Below are positions 1-5,692 of a stretch of DNA of 5,952 nt, piece by piece. Under the pieces are notes generated by a model, which worked only from the letters and a program-made list of their open reading frames with translations, did no database searches and was not told where the DNA came from. Location of the stretch: positions 273 to 6,224 of the forward strand of contig DAIDLK010000063.1 in NCBI GenBank assembly GCA_027449525.1. The letters run 5' to 3'. The translations under genes were made by a program, and so were the position numbers. The DNA is from Legionellaceae bacterium. GTDB lineage: Bacteria; Pseudomonadota; Gammaproteobacteria; Legionellales; Legionellaceae. Every line of letters begins with the position of its first letter. Positions within the stretch are counted from its first letter, which is position 1.

Positions 1-1244
1 GCAAATTGAATACATTTATAGGCTAGAATGGTAAGTAACGAAGCGGCGGGTAGGGTTAAAATCCAGGAGGTGAAGATATTGCGGATCACGCGTAAGTTGA
101 GTGCGCCAATACCGCGCGCCAACCCAACACCTAACACCGCGCCCACTAAGGTTTGCGTGGCAGAAACCGGAATACCTAAGCTGGTAGCAAACACCACGGT
201 CGTGGCGGCGGCTAACGTGGCCGCAAAGGCACGACTGGGCGTTAGCGCGGTAATCGAACTCCCCACGGTTTCAATCACCCGCCGACCGTACATTAAAAAG
301 CCAGTGACTGCACCCATGCAACCGAGCAGCACAATCCAAGCCGGATAACTGGTTGAATAAACGGGCTGATTGGCGTGCATCACCAAACTATAAATGATGG
401 TTAACGGCGCCACTGCTAATGCAATGTCATTGGAGCCGTGCGCAAACACCATCGCGCAGGCTGTCATGGCCATTAACACCGCAAAATACAATTCCACGTG
501 CGCAAATAACTCACTACGGCGCATGGTGTCGGTTTCGGGAATGCGGCGAATCACCCAGACCCCAAGCACGGTCATGACCAAACTCGTGGCGAGTATCACA
601 TCAATGGACTGAAACAGCGTTAACATCACGTGAAAGTGGTGCAAGCCTTTAAACACGGTGATAAATGATAAAATGGAACCAACCAGGAACAAATACCCAG
701 GAACAAAACGCTTAGCGCAGGCCAAGGGATCTTTTCTGGCGAAAATTAAACCCTGAATACTCGTGAATAATCCGTACGCGGTTAAACCCGATATTAGCGG
801 AGAAGTAATCCAGCCAATCGCGATGTGCACCACCTGCCGCCACTCAACGGCGTCGGCGCCTAACTCAATCCAACCAAACCCAACCATCGAGCCTACTAGC
901 GCATTGGTAATGGAGACGGGTACCCCCAGGTAGCTGGCCAAGTTCATCCAAACCGTGCAGGCCACTAACACACCCAGCATCCCCTCCACCAAAAGCTTGG
1001 GATGATCAACCAGCAAAGTAGTATTAATAATGCCGTCGCGCAGGGTGTCGGTTACATCGCTTCCACCAAAAAAAGCACCGGCAAATTCAAAAAAAACAGC
1101 AATGCACATGGCTTGCTTGACCGTAATGGCCTTGGAACCCATGGTGGTGCTCATGACGTTGGCTAAATCATTGGCACCAACGCCCCAGGTCATTAAAAAA
1201 CAAAACACGGTAGCAGCGACAAGACAAATCAGTAAGGGATCCAT
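1..1244 (-). CDS. PiT-family inorganic phosphate transporter (3' end cut by window edge)
   Basis: Inner-membrane low-affinity phosphate permease of the PiT (PitA-like) family, which in bacteria takes up phosphate by cation symport. The frame is open from the ATG at 1244 to the left edge, giving 414 complete codons with no stop; family members are often near 420 aa, so only a few C-terminal residues are probably missing. The two family repeats are visible: GANDLAN at residues 23-29 and GSNDIAL at 270-276. Each is followed by a second conserved patch, VPVSITNALVG (108-118) and IPVSATQTLVGAV (358-370). Many hydrophobic segments fit a multi-pass protein. The region around 370-405, with LARGIGALNLR, resembles gammaproteobacterial Pit proteins as I remember them. 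The start lies 6 bp after the PhoU-like stop; AGGT at the end of that gene can serve as ribosome site, so the two are co-transcribed. The second repeat has Leu276 and Ala279 where Asn and Gly are usual, so ion coupling could differ. Family call is firm; substrate is inferred from family and neighbour. Confidence 0.93.
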   Translation of the reverse strand, partial: MDPLLICLVAATVFCFLMTWGVGANDLANVMSTTMGSKAITVKQAMCIAVFFEFAGAFFGGSDVTDTLRDGIINTTLLVDHPKLLVEGMLGVLVACTVWMNLASYLGVPVSITNALVGSMVGFGWIELGADAVEWRQVVHIAIGWITSPLISGLTAYGLFTSIQGLIFARKDPLACAKRFVPGYLFLVGSILSFITVFKGLHHFHVMLTLFQSIDVILATSLVMTVLGVWVIRRIPETDTMRRSELFAHVELYFAVLMAMTACAMVFAHGSNDIALAVAPLTIIYSLVMHANQPVYSTSYPAWIVLLGCMGAVTGFLMYGRRVIETVGSSITALTPSRAFAATLAAATTVVFATSLGIPVSATQTLVGAVLGVGLARGIGALNLRVIRNIFTSWILTLPAASLLTILAYKCIQF

Positions 1245-1250
1245 AGTGTG

Positions 1251-1922
1251 TTACCTAGCAATCAGAATTTGCAGTCGACCGCCGACTGTTTGTGCGTGAT
1301 CCGCTAAGTCACCAATCCATTGTACAATTTTATACATGAACATGGCGTCTAAAGGAGGAAGTTGCGTTTCTATTTCAAACAACCGATGACGAATTTGGGC
1401 CTGCTGACCATCGCTGTCTTGTTCGATGGTATCAAGGGTAACAATCATCTCCTCAACAAAGGTAACTTCACTGCCCGAAAAACCACTTTCAAGCAATTGG
1501 TCCAACTCATTAATCGCCTTGCAAGCTTGTTTGGCGGCATCGAGGCAACGACTCAAAAACGGCATTAAAAGCTCCCGCATGGCCTCAGGAATACGCATTT
1601 TGCGGCTCATCATCAAACCCGCAATATCCTCAGCTTTGTTAGCAATGCAGTCTTGCGCGCTGAGTAACTCGAGTAAATCAGTCCGTGCCACCGGTAAAAA
1701 CAAGCCTGTGGGTAAATGCAAACGGAGATCACGTTTGATGACATCAGCCTCTTTTTCCATTGTGGCGATTTTTTCTTGAATTAATGCCGCATTCGGCCAA
1801 TCTTCTTGCAGCACGGCTGCAAAAAACGGGTTCAACTGCTTAGCGCAGTGATACACTTTGTGCATGTGTTGTTCAATAGGCCGAATCGGTGATGGGCCAA
1901 ACATCTTAAAAATACCGTTCAT
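1251..1922 (-). CDS. PhoU-like (DUF47 / TIGR00153) Pit accessory protein
   Basis: Cytoplasmic all-helical protein of the PhoU-like DUF47 group, usually encoded beside Pit transporters and thought to modulate them; orfA-pit of Sinorhizobium is the known precedent. With the ATG at 1922 it has 223 aa, a usual length for the family. I preferred this start to a TTG 14 codons upstream because AGGA lies 9 bases before it, the protein then begins MNGIFKMFG like relatives, and a promoter -10 (1952-1957) overlaps the longer reading. Acidic patches typical of PhoU-like helical bundles are present: E56, E58 and D60; D82 to D99, including the N95-K-A-E-D99 stretch; E167 and D169/D171; and D205, D208 and H209 near the C-terminus. 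In PhoU-type folds such patches bind metal clusters; whether they do here is inferred. It is the first gene of a two-gene operon, six bases ahead of the transporter. No Pho box was found upstream, so PhoB control is not evident. Confidence 0.9.
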   Translation of the reverse strand: MNGIFKMFGPSPIRPIEQHMHKVYHCAKQLNPFFAAVLQEDWPNAALIQEKIATMEKEADVIKRDLRLHLPTGLFLPVARTDLLELLSAQDCIANKAEDIAGLMMSRKMRIPEAMRELLMPFLSRCLDAAKQACKAINELDQLLESGFSGSEVTFVEEMIVTLDTIEQDSDGQQAQIRHRLFEIETQLPPLDAMFMYKIVQWIGDLADHAQTVGGRLQILIAR

Positions 1923-1951
1923 AACCGGGTATCCTAAACTGCTCGTTACCC

Positions 1952-1979
1952 AGTATAACAACAATTCATGGGTTTACAA
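1952..1979 (-). promoter_or_regulatory. Sigma70-type promoter of the PhoU-like/pit operon
   Basis: On the minus strand, -35 TTGTAA (1974-1979) and -10 TATACT (1952-1957) are 16 bp apart. A TG one base before the -10 makes it an extended -10. Transcription would start near 1945, leaving a leader of about 23 bases with AGGA before the ATG at 1922. No PhoB-type direct repeat of CTGTCAT is visible around it. Confidence 0.6.
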
Positions 1980-2265
1980 AAATCAAGACAGCAGATTAAC
2001 GCTCCATGGGGTCGCACCATGCTTGTTGCTATTAACGAATTAGGCAAAAGGCAAGACACGACCCCTGTTTTCTTTAAAGACTTAATTTTTGAATCTAACA
2101 AAATAACAGTTACCTCAACCAGCGCTAACTTTGGAGGGCAAAAAATCTTAACCAAAGTACCTGCGGTTACATACGAAAAATAACGAATAGTTGAAAAAGA
2201 TTTGAGAAGAGGAAGTTAGTACTATTTCAATAGTAATCAATCAGTTACGAAAATTTACAAATCAT
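1980..2265. other. AT-rich intergenic stretch without a recognised gene
   Basis: Between the PhoU-like promoter and the tRNA-Leu 3' flank nothing recognisable is encoded. An open frame runs on the plus strand from an ATG at 1968 to a TAA at 2181-2183 (71 codons). It has no Shine-Dalgarno sequence at that ATG; an internal ATG at 2019 has GGGG seven bases upstream. The translation matches no family I know, although its residue composition is not absurd for a protein. A TATAAC hexamer at 1954-1959 could drive a nearly leaderless message, but it has no -35 partner and overlaps the opposite-strand promoter. The stretch also contains two of three copies of TAACGAAT and a short inverted repeat. It could be a decayed gene, an orphan small gene or plain spacer. 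Confidence 0.4.
2220..2235. repeat. Short perfect inverted repeat TACTATT-TC-AATAGTA
   Basis: Two 7-base arms, TACTATT (2220-2226) and AATAGTA (2229-2235), flank a 2-base centre. The site is too AT-rich and its loop too tight for a strong terminator. A near-palindrome of this size could instead be a protein-binding site. No gene start lies close enough on either side to say what it would control. Confidence 0.4.
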
Positions 2266-2287
2266 TGCGAACTATTAAAAGCTCGCA
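2266..2287 (-). other. Hairpin just downstream of tRNA-Leu
   Basis: Read on the minus strand, TGCGAGC (2287-2281) can pair with GTTCGCA (2272-2266), seven pairs including one G-U, around the 8-base loop TTTTAATA. It begins three bases after the encoded CCA of the tRNA. The following bases, ATGATTTG, hold only a short T run, so it is at best a weak intrinsic terminator. It may instead help 3' end processing of the precursor. Confidence 0.35.
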
Positions 2288-2290
2288 CAA

Positions 2291-2377
2291 TGGTACCGAG
2301 AAGAGGACTCGAACCTCCACGGGGTTACCCCCACTAGCACCTGAAGCTAGCGTGTCTACCAATTCCACCACCTCGGC
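2291..2377 (-). tRNA. leu tRNA (CAG): tRNA-Leu (anticodon CAG), CCA encoded
   Basis: This 87-base tRNA decodes CUG leucine codons. On the minus strand the acceptor arm GCCGAGG pairs with TCTCGGT (G-U at both ends of the stem), followed by discriminator A and an encoded CCA at 2293-2291. The D arm contains GGAATTGGTAGACAC. The anticodon stem CTAGC/GCTAG encloses loop TTCAGGT with anticodon CAG at plus-strand 2341-2343. The long variable arm GGGG-TAA-CCCC is the class II hallmark of tRNA-Leu, and the T arm is GGAGG-TTCGAGT-CCTCT. All stems close, so it looks functional. It lies 43 bp after the fumC stop on the same strand and has its own promoter. No partial copy of its 3' end was seen nearby, so there is no sign of an integrated element in this window. 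Confidence 0.97.
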
Positions 2378-2385
2378 ATGCGGCA

Positions 2386-2415
2386 AGGGTAACGAATACC
2401 TGCTAAGTTTGTCAA
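2386..2415 (-). promoter_or_regulatory. Promoter of tRNA-Leu
   Basis: On the minus strand a perfect -35 TTGACA (2410-2415) is followed after 18 bp by a weaker -10, TACCCT (2386-2391). Transcription would begin within a few bases of the mature tRNA 5' end at 2377. The -35 starts six bases after the fumC stop codon. No fumC terminator lies in between, so read-through from fumC into the tRNA is also possible. Confidence 0.5.
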
Positions 2416-2420
2416 CTGTC

Positions 2421-3815
2421 TTATCCCTTAGGCGCCAACATATCGCGCGGGTTCACGTAGGCATCAAATTGTTCCGCGGTCAAAAAGCCAAGCTGTAAGG
2501 CTGCTTCTTTCAATGACAAATGTTCTTTGTGGGCTAGTTTTGCAATGGCAGCCGCCTTGTCGTAACCAATGTGTTGGTTCAATGCCGTCACTAACATGAG
2601 TGAGTTTTTGACGTAATGCTCTAGCACTGGTAAGTTAGGCTCTAGACCTGCCACACAAAAGGTTAAAAAACTGGTACAGCTGTCCGCTAACAGATTCAAC
2701 GAATGCAAGAAATTAAAAATAATCACTGGCTTGAACACATTCAGTTCAAAATTACCTTGGCTGGCGGCAATCCCTACGGTGACATCATTTCCCAAAACCT
2801 GGGTGCACACCATGGTCATTGCCTCCGCCTGGGTGGGGTTAACTTTTCCAGGCATAATGGACGAACCAGGTTCATTTTCGGGTAATGCCAGCTCACCGAG
2901 ACCACAACGAGGCCCTGATCCTAACCAACGCACATCGTTTGCAATTTTCATCAGCGCGCAAGCGAGGGTTTTTAATGCCCCATGTGCCATCACCAAAGGT
3001 TCATGCGACGCAAGTGATGCGAATTTATTCGCAGCTGACACAAACGGTAGTTGGGTGAGTTGCGCTAATTGCGCTGCCGTACGCACCGCAAACTCTGGAT
3101 GGGTATTGAGTCCGGTGCCCACGGCTGTCCCACCAATCGCTAATTCATATAACTCGGGTAGTACACCGGCTACACGCTGCAAACAGGCATCTAATTGCGC
3201 GACGTAGCCAGAAAACTCTTGACCTAACGTGATGGGAACGGCATCTTGTAAATGGGTGCGCCCAATTTTGATGATGTCCTGAAACGCTAGCATTTTAGCC
3301 GCCAAACCATCGCGTAACGCCCGCACGGCCGGCAAGAGTTTGTGTTGCAACGCAATAACCGCGGCGACGTGCATTGCGGTAGGAAACGTGTCGTTGGAGG
3401 ATTGCGAATGGTTCACGTCGTCGTTTGGATGAATTGGCTGTTTACTTCCCATCACGCCACCCGCTAACTCAATGGCACGATTAGAAATCACTTCATTCAC
3501 GTTCATGTTGGACTGTGTGCCACTGCCGGTCTGCCAAACAAACAACGGAAAGTGGGTGTCTAACGCACCTGAACTGACTTCATCGGCGGCCTGCACGATA
3601 AGGGCCACTTTTTCGGCTGATAATTGGCCGAGTTCTCCGTTCACCATTGCTGCCGCTTTTTTTAACAAACCCAATGCATGAATCACCTCCAGTGGCATGT
3701 GATCAGCACCAATGTGAAAATGGTGCAGCGAACGCTCGGTTTGTGCCCCCCAATACTTGTTAGCTGGAACCTTGATCTCGCCCATACTGTCTTTTTCAAT
3801 GCGTGTCGTCGCCAT
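2421..3815 (-). CDS. fumC: Class II fumarate hydratase (FumC)
   Basis: Cytoplasmic, iron-independent fumarase that interconverts fumarate and L-malate in the TCA cycle; active as a homotetramer. The 464-aa product has family length. Motifs in order: YWGAQTERS (21-29), TGSGTQSNMN (96-105), HPNDDVN (129-135), SSNDTFPT (139-146), GRTHLQDA (185-192) and the superfamily signature GSSIMPGKVNP (317-327). H188 and S318 fall at the same numbers as the catalytic His188 and Ser318 of E. coli FumC. The ATG at 3815 is chosen over an in-frame GTG three codons upstream because AAGG lies at proper spacing before it and the protein then begins MATTRIEKDSMGE like relatives. Aspartase and argininosuccinate lyase share the superfamily signature, but the overall match to FumC is much closer. 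It is monocistronic or reads into tRNA-Leu, and is divergent from rsmE. No frameshift or missing catalytic residue was seen. Confidence 0.97.
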   Translation of the reverse strand: MATTRIEKDSMGEIKVPANKYWGAQTERSLHHFHIGADHMPLEVIHALGLLKKAAAMVNGELGQLSAEKVALIVQAADEVSSGALDTHFPLFVWQTGSGTQSNMNVNEVISNRAIELAGGVMGSKQPIHPNDDVNHSQSSNDTFPTAMHVAAVIALQHKLLPAVRALRDGLAAKMLAFQDIIKIGRTHLQDAVPITLGQEFSGYVAQLDACLQRVAGVLPELYELAIGGTAVGTGLNTHPEFAVRTAAQLAQLTQLPFVSAANKFASLASHEPLVMAHGALKTLACALMKIANDVRWLGSGPRCGLGELALPENEPGSSIMPGKVNPTQAEAMTMVCTQVLGNDVTVGIAASQGNFELNVFKPVIIFNFLHSLNLLADSCTSFLTFCVAGLEPNLPVLEHYVKNSLMLVTALNQHIGYDKAAAIAKLAHKEHLSLKEAALQLGFLTAEQFDAYVNPRDMLAPKG

Positions 3816-3831
3816 GTTATTCACCTTTTCG

Positions 3832-3860
3832 TTCTGTCAGTTTTTCGATTGCGCTAGAAT
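3832..3860 (+). promoter_or_regulatory. Possible rsmE promoter
   Basis: A good -10, TAGAAT (3855-3860), lies 35 bp before the rsmE start. The -35 at 17 bp spacing (TTCTGT, 3832-3837) is poor, so support rests on the -10 and on position in the divergent gap. Confidence 0.33.
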
Positions 3861-3889
3861 ACCGTAAATTGTGCCTTAATTGGAGTATT

Positions 3890-3919
3890 ATTCTGATGCG
3901 GACCATTCGGATTTATCAA
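3890..3919 (-). promoter_or_regulatory. Possible fumC promoter, overlapping the rsmE start
   Basis: On the minus strand TTGATA (3914-3919) and CAGAAT (3890-3895) are 18 bp apart and would start fumC transcription near 3883, giving a leader of about 67 bases. The -35 lies inside the first codons of rsmE. Matches are five and four of six bases, so this is suggestive only. Confidence 0.3.
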
Positions 3920-4639
3920 CCAGGTTTTTATAACGTCGGCGATGAAGTGACGTTACTACCCCAAGCGAGCCTGCATGTTGGCGTGGTGTTAAGAATGCAA
4001 ACGTCTGAGCGACTCACGGTGTTTAATGGTGTCGACCAAGAATATAACGCGACCCTGCTTGCCGTTACGAAAAAAGCGGTGATCGTGCGCATTGACTCCG
4101 TGCAAACTGTGTCGCGCGAATCACCCTGTTCGGTGCACCTAGCGCCAGGCGTGATGAAAGGCGACCACATGGAATGGCTGGTGCAAAAAGCGGTCGAACT
4201 TGGGGTCCGTAGCATTTCACCCCTGCTCACGCAACACACCAGCGTAAGGCAAGACGCCGGCCGACTCGCAAAAAAACACGCGCAATGGCTAGCCATTGCC
4301 ATTAGCGCGTGCGAGCAATCGGGGCGCACTACCCTGCCCATCATCCACGCCCCACTGCCGCTGCCAGTCTATTTACAACAAACACTAACCGGCAAGCGCT
4401 GGCTACTCGACCCGCGTGCTGAACAATCTTGGCGCGAACCATTGCTGTTGGAATTACATGCCCCACGCTCGACATGGCATCTGTTAGTTGGGCCTGAAGG
4501 TGGCTTTCATACCGACGAGTTACAGCAAGCAGCAGCCGCGCAATTCGAGTCCTTTCACCTAGGGTCGCGTATTTTACGTGCAGAAACCGCGTCGATTGCG
4601 GCATTAAGTGTTTTGCAAGCGCTGTTTGGTGATCTATAA
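3896..4639 (+). CDS. rsmE: 16S rRNA (uracil1498-N3)-methyltransferase (RsmE)
   Basis: SAM-dependent enzyme that methylates N3 of U1498 in 16S rRNA, near the decoding centre of the 30S subunit. The 247-aa product matches the usual size (about 243 in E. coli). An N-terminal PUA-like RNA-binding part (about 1-72, beginning MRTIRIYQPG) is followed by the SPOUT methyltransferase domain with its C-terminal knot. Motifs seen: KGDHMEWLVQKAVELGV (88-104), ACEQSGR (138-144), VGPEGGF (198-204) and LGSRILRAETA (222-232); the last two form the SAM-binding knot in the family. The ATG at 3896 is preferred over an upstream in-frame ATG at 3803 because GGAG (3882-3885) stands ten bases before it and homologues start here. 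The longer reading would also run into the fumC start. It is divergent from fumC; trxA follows 34 bp downstream but has its own promoter inside the end of this gene. Confidence 0.95.
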   Translation: MRTIRIYQPGFYNVGDEVTLLPQASLHVGVVLRMQTSERLTVFNGVDQEYNATLLAVTKKAVIVRIDSVQTVSRESPCSVHLAPGVMKGDHMEWLVQKAVELGVRSISPLLTQHTSVRQDAGRLAKKHAQWLAIAISACEQSGRTTLPIIHAPLPLPVYLQQTLTGKRWLLDPRAEQSWREPLLLELHAPRSTWHLLVGPEGGFHTDELQQAAAAQFESFHLGSRILRAETASIAALSVLQALFGDL

Positions 4640-4640
4640 T
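4613..4640 (+). promoter_or_regulatory. trxA promoter overlapping the rsmE stop codon
   Basis: -35 TTGCAA (4613-4618) and a perfect -10 TATAAT (4635-4640) are 16 bp apart. The rsmE stop TAA (4637-4639) lies inside the -10. Transcription would start near 4647, with a leader of about 27 bases holding TGAGGTT before the trxA ATG. Confidence 0.65.
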
Positions 4641-4673
4641 GATTGGCATCACCTAACATTTGAGGTTATTTGT

Positions 4674-5000
4674 ATGAGTCAACACGTTATCGCGGTTACT
4701 GATGCTCAGTTTGAGCAAGAGGTTTTAAATTCAAGCAAACCAGTTTTGGTCGATTTTTGGGCCGAATGGTGCGGTCCATGCCGAGCATTAGGACCAATTT
4801 TTGAAGAAACGGCCGCTCAACATCATGAAAAATTAATGTTTGCTAAAATTGATATCGACAAAAATCCAGAGACTCCGTCAAAATACGGCGTCATGAGTAT
4901 TCCGACGTTAATTTTATTTAAAAATGGCCAAGTCGTCGCAACGAAAATGGGATTACTATCCAAATCGCAATTAATTGCTTTTATTGACAGCCAAGTTTAA
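4674..5000 (+). CDS. trxA: Thioredoxin (TrxA)
   Basis: Small cytoplasmic dithiol oxidoreductase that reduces protein disulfides, itself recharged by thioredoxin reductase. The 108-aa product has the length of a classical single-domain thioredoxin. The active site is WCGPC with Cys33 and Cys36, preceded by the buried Asp27 in VLVDFWAEW. Lys58 (FAKIDIDKNP) and cis-Pro77 (MSIPTL) match conserved residues of E. coli Trx (Lys57 and Pro76). FKNGQVVATKMGLLSK near the C-terminus also follows TrxA. The ATG at 4674 has GAGG eight bases upstream (4662-4665); an in-frame ATG at 4608 lies within rsmE and adds residues no thioredoxin has. It probably has its own promoter as well as read-through from rsmE. 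By hand count the gene is about 39% GC, clearly lower than sampled stretches of rsmE (53-57%). Its stop overlaps the stop of the convergent hda gene, and no strong terminator is visible. Confidence 0.97.
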   Translation: MSQHVIAVTDAQFEQEVLNSSKPVLVDFWAEWCGPCRALGPIFEETAAQHHEKLMFAKIDIDKNPETPSKYGVMSIPTLILFKNGQVVATKMGLLSKSQLIAFIDSQV

Positions 5001-5692
5001 ATGTTCAGAGTGGCTTTAACAAAAGGAATGGTTAATTTGCGCTGCGCAACCCATGCGGCTTGATCCAGCTGATTAAGCAACGCGTGTAGATCATGCATGT
5101 TACGCGCGCAACGATTCACTAAAAATTGCCCTACGCTGGGAGGCAGCTCTAAGCCACGTTTCAGGGCTTGGTGTCGCATGACCTCCACTTTCAGTTCATC
5201 GGCTAACTCGTGCACTTGCAGCACGAGGCTCGCCGCTAATCTTGATTTCAAATCAAGTAACCGCAAGGCGTTGTGGCTAGGTGGCGTCTGACCGGAAAAA
5301 ATGATCACACTCGTGCCTTGATCACGTACTCGGTTGTATAAATGAAACAATGCTTCTTCCCAGCGCTCATCACCGGCAATCGCATCCACGTCATCAAAAC
5401 ACAACACAGCTTGATCACCTAAACCCTCAATCACTTCGGGCCCATAGTCTTTCAAAACCTTTAACGGCAAATAAATGGCAGAACAGTGATTTTGCGTGCG
5501 TTGGCAGCAGGCTTGCAACAAATGCGATTTTCCAGCACCAGGCTGCCCCCAAAGGTAAATTTGTGACTCACCTTGATGCGCCAAGCTCGATTCTAGGTGG
5601 ATTTGCAGGGCGCTATTGTCTCCCCAAAAAAAATCAGAAAACGTGGCTGACTCATGCACAGGAATCGCTAACGCCAACTGATGATGGTTCAT
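4997..5692 (-). CDS. hda: DnaA regulatory inactivator Hda
   Basis: AAA+ protein related to DnaA domain III. With the DNA-loaded beta clamp it promotes hydrolysis of DnaA-bound ATP and so limits re-initiation of replication. The 231-aa product is close to the usual length. The N-terminal QLALAI (5-10) corresponds to the clamp-binding QLSLPL of E. coli Hda. WGDNSAL (23-29) follows, then a complete Walker A GQPGAGKS (49-56), Walker B VLCFDDV (96-102), candidate arginine finger R141 in LKSRL, and a sensor-2 region around R197. The end, AQRKLTIPFVK, is nearly identical to E. coli Hda. The absence of a DNA-binding domain IV excludes DnaA. The ATG overlaps the stop of the upstream membrane-protein gene as ATGA, and the ribosome site is weak (AAG), which suggests translational coupling. 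Its stop overlaps that of trxA on the other strand. Walker A here is more canonical than the AREGAGRS I recall for E. coli. Confidence 0.94.
   Translation of the reverse strand: MNHHQLALAIPVHESATFSDFFWGDNSALQIHLESSLAHQGESQIYLWGQPGAGKSHLLQACCQRTQNHCSAIYLPLKVLKDYGPEVIEGLGDQAVLCFDDVDAIAGDERWEEALFHLYNRVRDQGTSVIIFSGQTPPSHNALRLLDLKSRLAASLVLQVHELADELKVEVMRHQALKRGLELPPSVGQFLVNRCARNMHDLHALLNQLDQAAWVAQRKLTIPFVKATLNI

Noticed and set aside
28..612. Plus-strand open frames of 106 and 72 codons at the left edge
   Set aside because: Both lie opposite the continuous PiT transporter frame and are explained by its codon bias.
1946..2155. Minus-strand open frame across the PhoU-like promoter
   Set aside because: It begins at a TTG without a ribosome site, overlaps the promoter, and has a Cys-rich translation unlike any family.
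2291..2377. tRNA-Leu as an integration site of a mobile element
   Set aside because: No integrase, phage gene or duplicated tRNA 3' end is visible, and housekeeping genes lie on both sides.
2731..3207. 158-codon plus-strand open frame inside fumC
   Set aside because: It is antisense to fumC, which has all its motifs intact; the translation is Pro/Ser/Thr/Ala-rich and resembles no family.
3834..3840. CTGTCAG as a Pho-box half-site
   Set aside because: It is a single half-site without the second repeat, and it lies between fumC and rsmE rather than before the phosphate genes.
3928..4344. 138-codon minus-strand open frame inside rsmE
   Set aside because: It is the antisense shadow of a well-supported RsmE, with a Cys/Ser/Thr-rich translation that is not protein-like.
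4989..5015. AGCCA...TGGCT inverted repeat as a trxA terminator
   Set aside because: The stem is only five pairs with a 17-base loop and is followed by just three T, too weak to call a terminator.
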